The translations under genes and the position numbers were made by a program. DNA of 64,000 nt from positions 1-64,000 of the IMG/VR virus record IMGVR_UViG_3300040771_000133; one strand, given 5' to 3'. The notes beneath the pieces were generated by a model. That model was not told the DNA's origin and ran no database searches. It worked only from the letters and a program-made list of their open reading frames with translations. The stretch is from a virus. This document shows positions 25,463 to 33,429 of this stretch, one piece after another; position 1 is the first letter of the stretch, and each line of letters starts with the position of its first letter.

Positions 25463-25528
25463 ATGAAACATTCTAAATGTATACAACAAGGATTAGATAA
25501 CTTTTCAAAAGGTATCTATAACTTCTAA
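25463..25528 (+). CDS. Very short open frame, 21 aa
   Basis: MKHSKCIQQGLDNFSKGIYN then F and TAA. Only its spacing and frame support it; it may be chance. Confidence 0.25.
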   Translation: MKHSKCIQQGLDNFSKGIYNF

Positions 25529-25561
25529 AACAAAAAAATAACAATCTTAAAAACAAATGTC

Positions 25562-26248
25562 ATGGAACAGTTTAAAAGAGCAAAGGTAATAATGTTACCA
25601 ACATTATTAGAAAGTAAAATTCATTTATTTACTGGTAATAAACAAGGATTGTATCAATATCCTAAAAATATAAATGTTATGCCAGAGAATCCACATTGTT
25701 TAAATCAACATTTATATATTATTTCAGATGATAAAATTAAAGAAAATGATTGGTGTTACAATATAGTAAGTAAAACAATATTTCAAGCAAATGAAGATTT
25801 TATTAAACTAATTAGTGACCCAAATGTTGTCTTAACTACTAATAAAAAAATCATAGCTACAACAGATACTTCATTAAAAACAATAAATTATATAGGTACA
25901 CACCCTAAATATGGAGATGCTTTTGAGGGAAAATCATTACCTCAACCATCACAACAATTCATTGAAAAATATATTGAATCTTATAATAAAGGTGAAATTA
26001 TTACTGATGTATTAGTTGAATATGATTTTGTTATGTGTCTTAATGAACCTAAATGTATTAATTGTTATTCAAAATGTTTAATAAGTTACAAACTAAAAGT
26101 AAATCCTAAAGACAATACTATTACAATTAAAAAAGTAAAAGATAATTGGAACAAAGATGAAGTTATTAAAATTTTAAATAAATTAAATAATACTTTAAAT
26201 ATTGGATCTGATTTAACATTAGAAGAATGGATTAAAAAAAACTTATAA
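25562..26248 (+). CDS. Hypothetical protein, 228 aa
   Basis: Residues about 35-90 have an alternating pattern with NWCYNIVSKTI-like motifs; about 150-175 carries CLNEPKCINCYSKC, a possible metal site; the end holds DLTLEEWIKKNL. No named family. Very AT-rich with an AACAAATGTC leader. Confidence 0.6.
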   Translation: MEQFKRAKVIMLPTLLESKIHLFTGNKQGLYQYPKNINVMPENPHCLNQHLYIISDDKIKENDWCYNIVSKTIFQANEDFIKLISDPNVVLTTNKKIIATTDTSLKTINYIGTHPKYGDAFEGKSLPQPSQQFIEKYIESYNKGEIITDVLVEYDFVMCLNEPKCINCYSKCLISYKLKVNPKDNTITIKKVKDNWNKDEVIKILNKLNNTLNIGSDLTLEEWIKKNL

Positions 26249-26268
26249 AACAACAAAAACTAATAATT

Positions 26269-26724
26269 ATGAAAAATCAAATAAATATATCTAAGTTAAA
26301 AAATGGTCAAAAATTGTGGGATAGTAGATTTGGTGAAGTCACATTTCTTACAACAGAAAATGGAATTTATCCAATATTGTGCAAAAAATTAGACGGGGAT
26401 ATAAGAAGTTATACTCATGATGGTAAATCATTTAATAATGACAAGTACCCATCATTGTTTTTATCAAATCCATTTGAACAAATTAATGAGTTTCCTAAAA
26501 TTATGGAAGTTTCAGCATATGGTGATAAATGGTCTAAAAAAACTGTATTAGCTTATGATGAGTCAAATGATGTTTATATAGCAATATCTGATAAATGTAA
26601 AAGCACTATAATACATTGGAAAAAAGCTAGAGAACTTCAAGAACCAATTATAACAGAATACACAATTGAAGAAATAGCTACTAAGCTAGGTGTTGATGTG
26701 AATTTAATTAGAATTAAAAAATAA
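26269..26724 (+). CDS. Hypothetical protein with repeated domain ends, 151 aa
   Basis: N-terminal part LKNGQKLWDSRFGEVTF resembles small beta modules; MEVSAYGDKWSKKTVLAY and WKKAREL near residue 125 match a motif common in phage accessory proteins. The last 20 residues look like a helix-turn-helix (YTIEEIATKLGVDVNLIRI). Function unknown. Confidence 0.6.
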   Translation: MKNQINISKLKNGQKLWDSRFGEVTFLTTENGIYPILCKKLDGDIRSYTHDGKSFNNDKYPSLFLSNPFEQINEFPKIMEVSAYGDKWSKKTVLAYDESNDVYIAISDKCKSTIIHWKKARELQEPIITEYTIEEIATKLGVDVNLIRIKK

Positions 26725-27394
26725 ATACAAACCACACATAGAAAGACAAATAAATAGAATTAAAATTGATTATTCACGCCCTGTTATAGCATTTGCCTAT
26801 AATGAGACGATTCTAAACACTACAAGAAGTGTTATGTTTGTTGAGTATGATAAAAATAAGTTATAGGAAGACAGTATGTCCTGACACTACGTAAATGATT
26901 TATCCCTATCTTGAAGGATGTGTGGTTTTTATAAAATAGGCTAAACATTGAACCTTTGTAAATGTCTTTAACAAAGACTTAATAAGTAATAGGCAGAACA
27001 GCTAAGTATTTATTTACATAAAGATACTAATCCTGAATTAAAAGGATAATTAGTACCCAATGGTTATTGAATATTGAAAAGTTTTGATAACCGTTAGGGC
27101 TAACTTATTGAAAAATAAGATTGGAGTAATCCTAGATGTGTTGTTCCCTTGAGAAAGGAAAAAGAAACAAACTTAAAGAAAATATGTGTACAAGGATGAT
27201 TAAGTCGCACACACAACACAAATGAGTTCTCAGCAAGTAGTTATGGTTGCCCTTGTGACAGACTTAAATGTACTTACCATAGGTGAATAACTACGTGACC
27301 CTACTTTTATTAACTTCTACTAAGATTATATCAAAGTGGAAGTCAATGTAAAAAGGGTGCTAAATTAAAAACAACAAATTAAAATAAATAAAAC
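26725..27394 (+). ncRNA. Candidate large structured noncoding RNA
   Basis: A 670-base gap without a convincing gene. It holds many hairpins, among them CACT/AGTG near 26818-26831, GTCTTTAACAAAGAC near 26965, ACTAATCCT/AGGATAATTAGT near 27028-27055, GGTTAT/ATAACC near 27062-27093 and CTTATT/AATAAG near 27104. A long-range pair TGTGTTGT (near 27137) with ACAACACA (near 27213) encloses another hairpin. Density of pairing exceeds that of nearby coding DNA. Class unknown. Confidence 0.5.
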
Positions 27395-27856
27395 ATGAAA
27401 ACAGAAAATGCAATTAATGCACAAGTAAAATTTACACAAGCTGATATACCATCATTATTAGAAACTGTAAATAACAAAATTAAAGAATTAAGCAAAAATG
27501 ATTCTACAGTTCCTGTTATTACAACAGGGCTTCCTGGTTTTGGACCAATAGCTAATATTAATGATGTAATGAAATTAATACAAGCTTGTTCAACAATTGA
27601 TGCTAAAGTTCAAGCTTATGATGCTGCTGCTGATAAATATCTTCCAGAAGGTGTTAAAAAACCAGCGTTTGTCATTGAAGGATTCTCACCAAAGGCTTGG
27701 TTAGATGTTATTTCATTAAAAATTAGTGAAATTTCACACAAGAAAGAATTAGATAAATTAAGAGCTGTTAAAACTACTCTTGAAGCTAATTTATCTCAAG
27801 AAATGAAACTAGCTAATGATTTAGCTAAAATTAGTGAACTTTTAAATGAAGAGTAA
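27395..27856 (+). CDS. Hypothetical protein, 153 aa
   Basis: Helical, Lys/Glu/Ala-rich protein with a Pro/Gly-rich turn VITTGLPGFGPIANIND near residue 45 and a C-terminal helix of about 45 residues that may be coiled-coil. Its stop overlaps the next start (TAATG). Function unknown. Confidence 0.6.
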   Translation: MKTENAINAQVKFTQADIPSLLETVNNKIKELSKNDSTVPVITTGLPGFGPIANINDVMKLIQACSTIDAKVQAYDAAADKYLPEGVKKPAFVIEGFSPKAWLDVISLKISEISHKKELDKLRAVKTTLEANLSQEMKLANDLAKISELLNEE

Positions 27857-28131
27857 TGGCTGAAGCAAAATTTAAAAAAGGTGACATCCTTAAACCTTCT
27901 AAAAAAGGTGTCTCAAATTATTGGGGCTTAATAAATATTGTTGAATTAGAAGTTTTAAATAAAGATATAAACTCATCTTGGTCTAAAAAACTTTTAAGAT
28001 TAAAAATAAAAAAAGGTAGTACCTCTAATACAATGACATATTGCTCTGCATTCAATGGTGATACCATTGATATTTATGAAGACGCTTTAGAACTATTTAT
28101 AGCTCCAGAACAAGATTACGATATATTTTAA
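27856..28131 (+). CDS. Hypothetical protein, 91 aa
   Basis: Opens with FKKGDILKPSKKGVSNYWGL, like small beta-barrel proteins with a KGD turn, followed by acidic strands. Translationally coupled to the gene before it, so the two probably act together. Function unknown. Confidence 0.55.
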   Translation: MAEAKFKKGDILKPSKKGVSNYWGLINIVELEVLNKDINSSWSKKLLRLKIKKGSTSNTMTYCSAFNGDTIDIYEDALELFIAPEQDYDIF

Positions 28132-28188
28132 ATACAATAGCTATTGTATTATGTGAAATTCAAAACTTAGTAGAGATAGCATCAACGT

Positions 28189-28209
28189 TAAGCCGTTATA
28201 GTCGGTTTA
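28189..28209 (+). other. Isolated 7-bp hairpin
   Basis: TAAGCCG / CGGTTTA (one G-U) with a 7-base loop TTATAGT in the 100-base gap before the 28233 gene. It may be a transcription attenuator or processing site. Confidence 0.4.
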
Positions 28210-28232
28210 TATTAATTACAAACAAATAAATT

Positions 28233-29012
28233 ATGAAAAAGTATAAACTTATTAAAGAATACCCAGGTAGTCCTAAATTAAAAAACATTGTTATTCAAGA
28301 CAAAACTTTTAAAGATTGTTACATTGTATCAGAAACATCTAATTATCATGAATGGAAAGTTTATGATTGTGAAAACTATCCAGAATTTTGGGAAGAAATT
28401 GTTGAAAAAGATTATGAAATACTAAGTTTTTACAACAAAGAAGGAAATAGTTATTATAATATTACAACTTTTGGATATTATTCAGAACCAGCAAGTCAAA
28501 GATCTTTAGAATTTTGTACACTATATTACAAAATTAATTCAATCAAAAGATTATCTGATAGTGAAATATTTGCTGTTGGTGATAAATTATGTGATGGTTT
28601 GATTAATGATATTGTTATGTCTAATAAAGATTTGTGGTTATTTCATAATGGTAAAAAACCTAATGTAAAACTTAAAGACGCTATTAAATTTAAACAACCA
28701 TTATTTACAACTGAAGATGGTGTTGATATATTTGAAGGTGATACAATATTTGGAGTAAATGCTGATTGGAAAATATTTTCACACTATACTGATTTACAAA
28801 ACAAAGTAAAATCTTGGGGAATTAAACCTATATTTCCAACTAAAGAAAAAGCTGAAGAATATATTTTAATGAATAAAAAATCATTAAGTATTAATAATAT
28901 ATTAAAAGTATGGTCAGATTTATCAGGACATGCTGCAGAATCATTATCAAAGAATAGTACACTTATGAAATACTTAATAAAACATCTAAAAGATGAAAAC
29001 AATAAAAAGTAG
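28233..29012 (+). CDS. Hypothetical protein, 259 aa
   Basis: Acidic and aromatic-rich; residues about 105-175 contain FAVGDKLCDG and TTEDGVDIFEGDTIFGVN, which resemble repeated small domains found in phage accessory proteins with the EDGVDIFEGD pattern. The C-terminal 40 residues are helical. Ends TAG and overlaps the next short gene. Function unknown. Confidence 0.6.
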   Translation: MKKYKLIKEYPGSPKLKNIVIQDKTFKDCYIVSETSNYHEWKVYDCENYPEFWEEIVEKDYEILSFYNKEGNSYYNITTFGYYSEPASQRSLEFCTLYYKINSIKRLSDSEIFAVGDKLCDGLINDIVMSNKDLWLFHNGKKPNVKLKDAIKFKQPLFTTEDGVDIFEGDTIFGVNADWKIFSHYTDLQNKVKSWGIKPIFPTKEKAEEYILMNKKSLSINNILKVWSDLSGHAAESLSKNSTLMKYLIKHLKDENNKK

Positions 29013-29169
29013 AGCTACTACAGCTCACGTTTTAACTCTAATAAACAAAGCTATAGCTACAGAAGCTAAGCCTAATTTAGAATTAATAGACACTATTCCT
29101 AATACTAATCCACCTATTGAAGGTGTCTGGGTTTACAATGGTATAAGATATGTGCTAGCAAAAAATTAA
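28993..29169 (+). CDS. Small hypothetical protein, 58 aa
   Basis: Helical first half with many Ala and Thr, then Pro-rich IDTIPNTNPPIEGVWVYNG. Overlaps the gene before it by 20 bases. No family recognised. Confidence 0.5.
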   Translation: MKTIKSRATTAHVLTLINKAIATEAKPNLELIDTIPNTNPPIEGVWVYNGIRYVLAKN

Positions 29170-29200
29170 ATTATTTAAACTTATAAAAAACACAAACAAA

Positions 29201-29548
29201 ATGGAAAACAAACATTTAAATAATGCATCAGAGCTTCAAAAAGCTGGGTACACGGGATTAAAAGTATCATGCATGCTAAAAGCTGTATTGAGTGTTGAAA
29301 TTAAACAACATTTAAGATTAGTTCAACTTGATGAGTTAACTAGAATTAACAATAAGTATTTTAAAACAAGTTATATCAGCAAAGCTGAAATGACATTGTT
29401 ATGGAATATATTTTGGAACTTTGTACTTAATGATTATAGATTTGACACAGATATGAAACTTACTAAAGTTACAGATACTGTACCATGTCTACCTAAACAT
29501 ATAGGTATGATTAAGTTTAATGAATTAATACCTGAACAAAATGCTTAA
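29201..29548 (+). CDS. Hypothetical protein, 115 aa
   Basis: N-terminal SELQKAGYTGLKVS with helices, then a hydrophobic aromatic segment TLLWNIFWNFVL near residue 65 that could be a membrane or core helix. Overlaps the next membrane gene. Function unknown. Confidence 0.55.
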   Translation: MENKHLNNASELQKAGYTGLKVSCMLKAVLSVEIKQHLRLVQLDELTRINNKYFKTSYISKAEMTLLWNIFWNFVLNDYRFDTDMKLTKVTDTVPCLPKHIGMIKFNELIPEQNA

Positions 29549-29789
29549 AGGTAAACACATTGTAATAGTAGTGGGTATTTTGCTACTATTACTTATAAAC
29601 TATGAAGTATACAATAGTTTAACTTTAGCTACAGAAAATGAAATAAGAAACTCTTCAGGATGCTTATCATTTTGTCAACTTATAATAATAATAGAAGGTG
29701 TATTTTTTATATTTATAATCATGCGCTTATTATTATGTAATTGGGATAAAATATGGAACTGGGAGTTTAATTTAAAAAAATGGTTATGA
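29541..29789 (+). CDS. Small membrane protein, 82 aa, ending in TGA
   Basis: Two membrane-like stretches at about residues 5-21 and 45-65 with a Cys-containing connection, then a Trp-rich end (NWDKIWNWEF). It is one of only three genes in the window that end with TGA. The next start overlaps the stop as ATGA. Part of a run of small membrane proteins. Confidence 0.55.
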   Translation: MLKGKHIVIVVGILLLLLINYEVYNSLTLATENEIRNSSGCLSFCQLIIIIEGVFFIFIIMRLLLCNWDKIWNWEFNLKKWL

Positions 29790-30025
29790 AAGTTAAAACA
29801 TTAGTTACAATAATAGTATATGTAATTGTACTAGTATTATATTGGTTTACAATTAATTGGTTAATAGATAACCCTAGGCCAAAAGTATATAGTATACATT
29901 ATACAAACATAAAAATGTTAGTTATTGCTACAATAGTACTTTGTACTTTATCATGGTTTGTACCATTAATTAATTATATTGAAGATCATTGGAATGATAA
30001 TATTAATTTAAATAAATTCAAATGA
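29786..30025 (+). CDS. Small membrane protein, 79 aa, ending in TGA
   Basis: Starts MKVKTLVTIIVYVIVLVLYW; an ATG two codons upstream is equally possible. Second hydrophobic segment at about residues 46-62. Ends TGA directly followed by TAA. Overlaps its neighbours through ATGA junctions. Function unknown. Confidence 0.55.
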   Translation: MKVKTLVTIIVYVIVLVLYWFTINWLIDNPRPKVYSIHYTNIKMLVIATIVLCTLSWFVPLINYIEDHWNDNINLNKFK

Positions 30026-30282
30026 TAAAAATAAGCATCTTAGATATAATAACTTCGATAATAATATTAATTTTTATAGTTGCAGGTATTTATGGAACAT
30101 TTATATGGTACAGTGATGTAGATAAACTTACTAATATACAAATATTATGTATAATTATATCATTTTTATTTCATTTTATGCTTGGAATGGGAGCTATAGC
30201 TTTATTAGAATATTTATCTAAAAAAACTTTTACAATTAATATTGACAAAATAAAACAAAATCTTAAACAATTAATTAAATAA
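30022..30282 (+). CDS. Small membrane protein, 86 aa
   Basis: Two hydrophobic helices (about 5-28 and 40-64) and a Lys-rich C-terminal tail (KTFTINIDKIKQNLKQLIK). Starts inside the previous stop. With its neighbours it forms a row of small membrane proteins that may be holin/antiholin-like or superinfection factors. Confidence 0.55.
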   Translation: MIKISILDIITSIIILIFIVAGIYGTFIWYSDVDKLTNIQILCIIISFLFHFMLGMGAIALLEYLSKKTFTINIDKIKQNLKQLIK

Positions 30283-30286
30283 AACA

Positions 30287-31027
30287 ATGAAAAACATTTT
30301 TAAATTATTATTAGTAACACTATTATTTAGTGTATCATCATTTGCACAGAGTAAAGATGGCTTTGGAAATAAGTTAGGTAATGCTACTGAAACAAGTGTT
30401 GCCGCAGCTAAAGATGGTGTATCTACTGTCTACAATGATAGTAAAGATGCCACAAAAGAAATTTATAGCCAAATTAAGAAAGCTTCACCGAAAGCTGCAT
30501 CATTGCTTGGTAAAATGGCTCAAAAGCTTGAAGTAGGCGCAGATGCAGTGTGGAGTGTATTAGTTAAACAGCAACTAGTATGGTCTATATGTTTTCTTAT
30601 ACTTACATTAGCATCATTATATAATTGGTATGTATTTAATAGCAGATATTTGAAATTAAACAGTAAAATATTAAGCGATCCTATTATAGGTAAAAGAACC
30701 GTTGTTAAATCCAGACCTAATCCTGAATTCAATAATAATTACTATGAACTTAACAATAAATATTTAAATTCAGACTACTCAAGTGATAGACGTAAAACAG
30801 AAGTTATTGAGTTTAAAAAAGAATTAGAATATAATTCAGAAGAAGACTTTATAATAGACATACCTTTGACTGAAAAACTTAGTGGTTTTAGATACTTGCA
30901 TTTAATTATATGTATAGGATTATCAGGATTAAGTTTCTATAACTTTCCAGCAATGTTAACAGGTTTTATTAATCCAGAGTTTGGTGCTATGAAAAACATT
31001 ATGGAATTTGCAATATCATTTAAATAA
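30287..31027 (+). CDS. Exported/membrane protein with signal peptide, 246 aa
   Basis: Residues 1-20 form a signal peptide (KNIFKLLLVTLLFSVSSFA with cleavage after SFA-Q). The mature part has repeated short amphipathic helices up to about residue 85 (GAD/KDG-type), then WSICFLILTLASLYNWYVF, a membrane helix at about 100-118, a charged loop, and a second hydrophobic segment near 205-225. I recall similar proteins in Bacteroidota phages, unnamed. Probably in the inner membrane or periplasm; could affect lysis or host entry. Confidence 0.65.
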   Translation: MKNIFKLLLVTLLFSVSSFAQSKDGFGNKLGNATETSVAAAKDGVSTVYNDSKDATKEIYSQIKKASPKAASLLGKMAQKLEVGADAVWSVLVKQQLVWSICFLILTLASLYNWYVFNSRYLKLNSKILSDPIIGKRTVVKSRPNPEFNNNYYELNNKYLNSDYSSDRRKTEVIEFKKELEYNSEEDFIIDIPLTEKLSGFRYLHLIICIGLSGLSFYNFPAMLTGFINPEFGAMKNIMEFAISFK

Positions 31028-31028
31028 T

Positions 31029-31106
31029 ATGATATTCTGGTTAATAATAGCAACACTATTCATAGTAATAATAGCTACAGACGATGGTCCTAATTTAAGT
31101 AGATAG
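31029..31106 (+). CDS. Very short membrane peptide, 25 aa
   Basis: MIFWLIIATLFIVIIATDDG then PNLSR and TAG. One membrane helix. Starts right after the previous stop, so translation is plausible. Confidence 0.4.
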   Translation: MIFWLIIATLFIVIIATDDGPNLSR

Positions 31107-31110
31107 TCAC

Positions 31111-31179
31111 ATGAGAAAAGCGTTTATAGGTTCACTAGGTTTAATTATAGCAATTATAATAATTGTAATCACAACATAA
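31111..31179 (+). CDS. Very short membrane peptide, 22 aa
   Basis: MRKAFIGSLGLIIAIIIIVI then TT and TAA. One membrane helix with a basic start. Follows another membrane peptide by four bases. Possible lysis-type peptide. Confidence 0.4.
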   Translation: MRKAFIGSLGLIIAIIIIVITT

Positions 31180-31194
31180 AAAGCAAAAACAAAC

Positions 31195-31467
31195 ATGAAA
31201 AAAAGAATCAAAAGATGGTTAAAGCACAAATTTGTGAGTTATATACCAGGAACAAGTAAGCTTGCTTCAATGGAAGCATTAAGATTATCAAAGTATCTAA
31301 CTGAGAACTTTGATACAACACAACAATTAATAATTATTGAAGAATTAAAAGAAAACATTATAGCTTTTAGAAACGCTGAAATAATCAATAAGATAGAAGA
31401 TATCGAGTTGTGCAATAGGCAATTAGAAAGCTTAAAAGTTAATTTAGGCAAACTTTGTACTGAGTAA
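31195..31467 (+). CDS. Small hypothetical protein, 90 aa
   Basis: Strongly basic start (MKKRIKRWLKHKFVSYIPGT) followed by amphipathic helices; the end NRQLESLKVNLGKLC may be coiled-coil. Could bind nucleic acid or the membrane surface. No family recognised. Confidence 0.55.
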   Translation: MKKRIKRWLKHKFVSYIPGTSKLASMEALRLSKYLTENFDTTQQLIIIEELKENIIAFRNAEIINKIEDIELCNRQLESLKVNLGKLCTE

Positions 31468-31624
31468 ATTAGGTTCATATATGCAAAACATCCTACACGA
31501 TAGATGAAGCTTTTTTGACATAACTAATGTGATGTTTACACATAACATTATGTCATATACTGATAGATAGCTATTAATGGTAAGTAACATATATTCCGCA
31601 CTAGCCACGGAGAATGCAAAGTAT

Positions 31625-31695
31625 CTATTAATATAATATATTGAATGGTTGGCACGTAAGCGTGAATATAAACGGTCATAATATTATATTAATAG
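31625..31695 (+). repeat. Perfect 15-bp inverted repeat, family member 1
   Basis: Arms CTATTAATATAATAT and ATATTATATTAATAG enclose 41 bases that contain a CACG/CGTG hairpin. Near-identical arms occur at 41064-41131 and partly at 56660-56710, so this belongs to a dispersed stem-loop family. Confidence 0.65.
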
Positions 31696-31925
31696 GTAAG
31701 CTTAAATTAAATAAAACGCTGAAAAAAGGTTTATAGTAAGCAAATATATTTCTATATCAGAAACCTTGAAAGACCCGAAAGCAGGGATTTTGTAAGTCCT
31801 TATTCTTAGTAATAAACAAACAGTGCTCTGATTTATCAACATTGGAATATGCTAGTGAAGCTGTAATATAGAAATCATCCACATTTATTATTGTTTAAGG
31901 GATGTAAAAGATTAAACTTTAAGGC

Positions 31926-31999
31926 AGTAGTGTAAGTCTCAGTTGGTAGAGCTAAAATTAGAGAAATTTTGGTCACAGGTTCAAGTCCTGTCACTATTA
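31926..31999 (+). tRNA. tRNA-like element, anticodon position GAG, unusual loop
   Basis: Seven-pair acceptor stem AGTAGTG/CACTATT, a D arm with the standard loop AGTTGGTA, anticodon stem AAAAT/ATTTT and T arm ACAGG-TTCAAGT-CCTGT. Oddities: the anticodon loop reads TAGAGAA, so the nearly invariant T33 is A; there are two extra bases before the D stem; and GAG would mean Leu, yet there is no long variable arm. It may be a decayed tRNA or a tRNA mimic rather than a working Leu tRNA. Confidence 0.5.
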
Positions 32000-32151
32000 C
32001 AAAAGTTAGGATAGTTCAGCAATGTTAATTTCTTAAAGTATTTATGTTTATTAACATTGTCGCTGGAAAAGAACTTATAAAACTCCTGCCTGACTTTACA
32101 TTTAAGATTACATTAGTTGAAAATGCAGTCGTCGTTACTCATCGTGAGTGT

Positions 32152-32222
32152 TGGTGCAACCATGAGTCAGGTTACGGACAGATTAAATCGTCCAAGTGCG
32201 GGTTCGAGTCCCGCTGCATCCT
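32152..32222 (+). tRNA. tRNA-like element, possible anticodon TAA, irregular
   Basis: A perfect T arm GCGGG-TTCGAGT-CCCGC, acceptor strand TGCATCC pairing at six of seven places with TGGTGCA, and a D loop with GG (GAGTCAGGTT). The anticodon arm is irregular: GGAC/GTCC around a ten-base AGATTAAATC that can pair further. TAA would fit Leu but the variable region has only four bases. It may be decayed or specialised. Confidence 0.45.
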
Positions 32223-32262
32223 CTAATAGTTTTCATAATGCTATTATTTGTTGTAATTTATT

Positions 32263-32290
32263 AACACGGTGTAAAAACCGTGTTTTTATT
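32263..32290 (+). terminator. Rho-independent terminator after the tRNA-like elements
   Basis: AACACGGT / ACCGTGTT, eight pairs around GTAAAA, followed by TTTATTAT. It ends the RNA-rich unit before the replication-side genes. Confidence 0.82.
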
Positions 32291-32327
32291 ATAACTTTAA
32301 AATTAATATTAACAAATAAAAAACCTT

Positions 32328-32402
32328 ATGTTAGAAGAAATAGATTATTTAGACACAATGGATTTAGAAGGTTGGTTTAATAACGAAGTAGTATGTTCTT
32401 AA
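32328..32402 (+). CDS. Very short acidic peptide, 24 aa
   Basis: MLEEIDYLDTMDLEGWFNNE then VVCS and TAA, with an AACAAATAAAAAACCTT leader typical of starts in this genome. Overlaps the frame of the next gene's upstream region. Function unknown. Confidence 0.4.
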   Translation: MLEEIDYLDTMDLEGWFNNEVVCS

Positions 32403-32425
32403 AAATTATAAATAAATTTAAAAAA

Positions 32426-33208
32426 ATGGAAGAAGAGGAAGAAAAAATAGTGTTCAAGAAATTTAACTTTCAATTAGATGACAGAATTAAAGTTTCTAAA
32501 AAAGCAAAAATGTATAACCAAAATAAGTTTCATCCAGCTGAGGTTGAAGGAACTATAGTTTACATAGGAAATAACAGTGATTATCAAAGTAATCAAGCTC
32601 CACTTTACATAGTTTGGGACAATGATGTATTGTCAGCTAATTGTTTGCAAGATATTGAACTTGTTGAAGCTGAGCGTCTAAAAGATAGATTTACTTACCC
32701 TAAATATAAATTATACTTTGAAGAGTTTGTGCCTAAAACAGTTGATGAAGTTTTACCTCATCTATATAGTGGTAAGTATCGCGCAGCAGTTGAAACATTT
32801 TACAAAAATGAATTTGGAAATCATCTTCATTGTAAAGCAGGTAAGCTTAGAAGTTTCGATGACATTTATTATCTATTTAAATCTTATTTTCTTGAAGAAA
32901 CTCATGCAAGCGTGTTTGAAAGAATGCTTTTATTTGAAATAAAGTTATCAAACGTAACATTAGGTAATATGCCTATACAACTGTCTGAATGCTCTACAAT
33001 TAAACGAATTAGATACATGCCATTTGGTTGTGAATCTAGTATGACTAGAATTTGGAATGAATCTCAAGATGCTAAGCAATATGAATCGTTTATGCATTGG
33101 AAAGATTTATTTAAGTTATTAAATATTAATAACAAAGACCAATTAACTGAATGGTATAAATCAAAACTAACTTCAACCCCTTATGTAGGAGCTGTAAAAA
33201 CTGCTTGA
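32426..33208 (+). CDS. Hypothetical protein, 260 aa, ending in TGA
   Basis: Start at MEEEEEKIVFKKF; an upstream start at 32393 is possible but overlaps the previous peptide. Residues about 25-75 look like a small beta domain (VEGTIVYIGNNSDYQ, LYIVWDNDVLS). The rest is helical with IRYMPFGCES. It ends TGA, one of three in the window. No family recognised; it may belong to the replication side by position. Confidence 0.6.
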   Translation: MEEEEEKIVFKKFNFQLDDRIKVSKKAKMYNQNKFHPAEVEGTIVYIGNNSDYQSNQAPLYIVWDNDVLSANCLQDIELVEAERLKDRFTYPKYKLYFEEFVPKTVDEVLPHLYSGKYRAAVETFYKNEFGNHLHCKAGKLRSFDDIYYLFKSYFLEETHASVFERMLLFEIKLSNVTLGNMPIQLSECSTIKRIRYMPFGCESSMTRIWNESQDAKQYESFMHWKDLFKLLNINNKDQLTEWYKSKLTSTPYVGAVKTA

Positions 33209-33209
33209 A

Positions 33210-33383
33210 ATGAAAAAAATAATAACTATCTTGTATACAAGAATCTGCGTGGACACACTAGGTTTTCCAGTGTACCTAAATTTGTTCGTAAAACCTTATA
33301 ATGGTTGTGTTAAACGATTAAATGATCCTAGACCATTTAATAATAGTGTAACCTTAGAAAACAAATTAGTCAAACAACATTAG
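33210..33383 (+). CDS. Small hypothetical protein, 57 aa
   Basis: MKKIITILYTRICVDTLGFP followed by VYLNLFVKPYNGC and a basic tail. The start lies one base after a TGA stop. If that TGA were read through, the upstream protein would continue about 30 codons over the same DNA in another frame, so this gene is uncertain. Confidence 0.45.
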   Translation: MKKIITILYTRICVDTLGFPVYLNLFVKPYNGCVKRLNDPRPFNNSVTLENKLVKQH

Positions 33384-33429
33384 ACATTATATATTGTATT
33401 AAAAGTATGAATCACTTTAATATAACTAT

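Larger units (their letters stand above)
31468..32327 (+). ncRNA. RNA-rich region with hairpins and tRNA-like elements
   Basis: An 860-base stretch with no convincing gene. It includes a hairpin TGACATAA/TTATGTCA (31516-31555), a perfect 15-bp inverted repeat (31625-31695), a structured domain closed by ATTTCTATAT (31748) with ATATAGAAAT (31866), two tRNA-like elements and a terminator at its end. It is probably transcribed as one or more stable RNAs. Open frames seen here overlap the tRNA-like elements and are not believed. Confidence 0.55.

Noticed and set aside
32044-32380. Two overlapping plus-strand frames of 60 and 87 codons
   Set aside because: They run through the tRNA-like element and the terminator, and have no plausible protein pattern.
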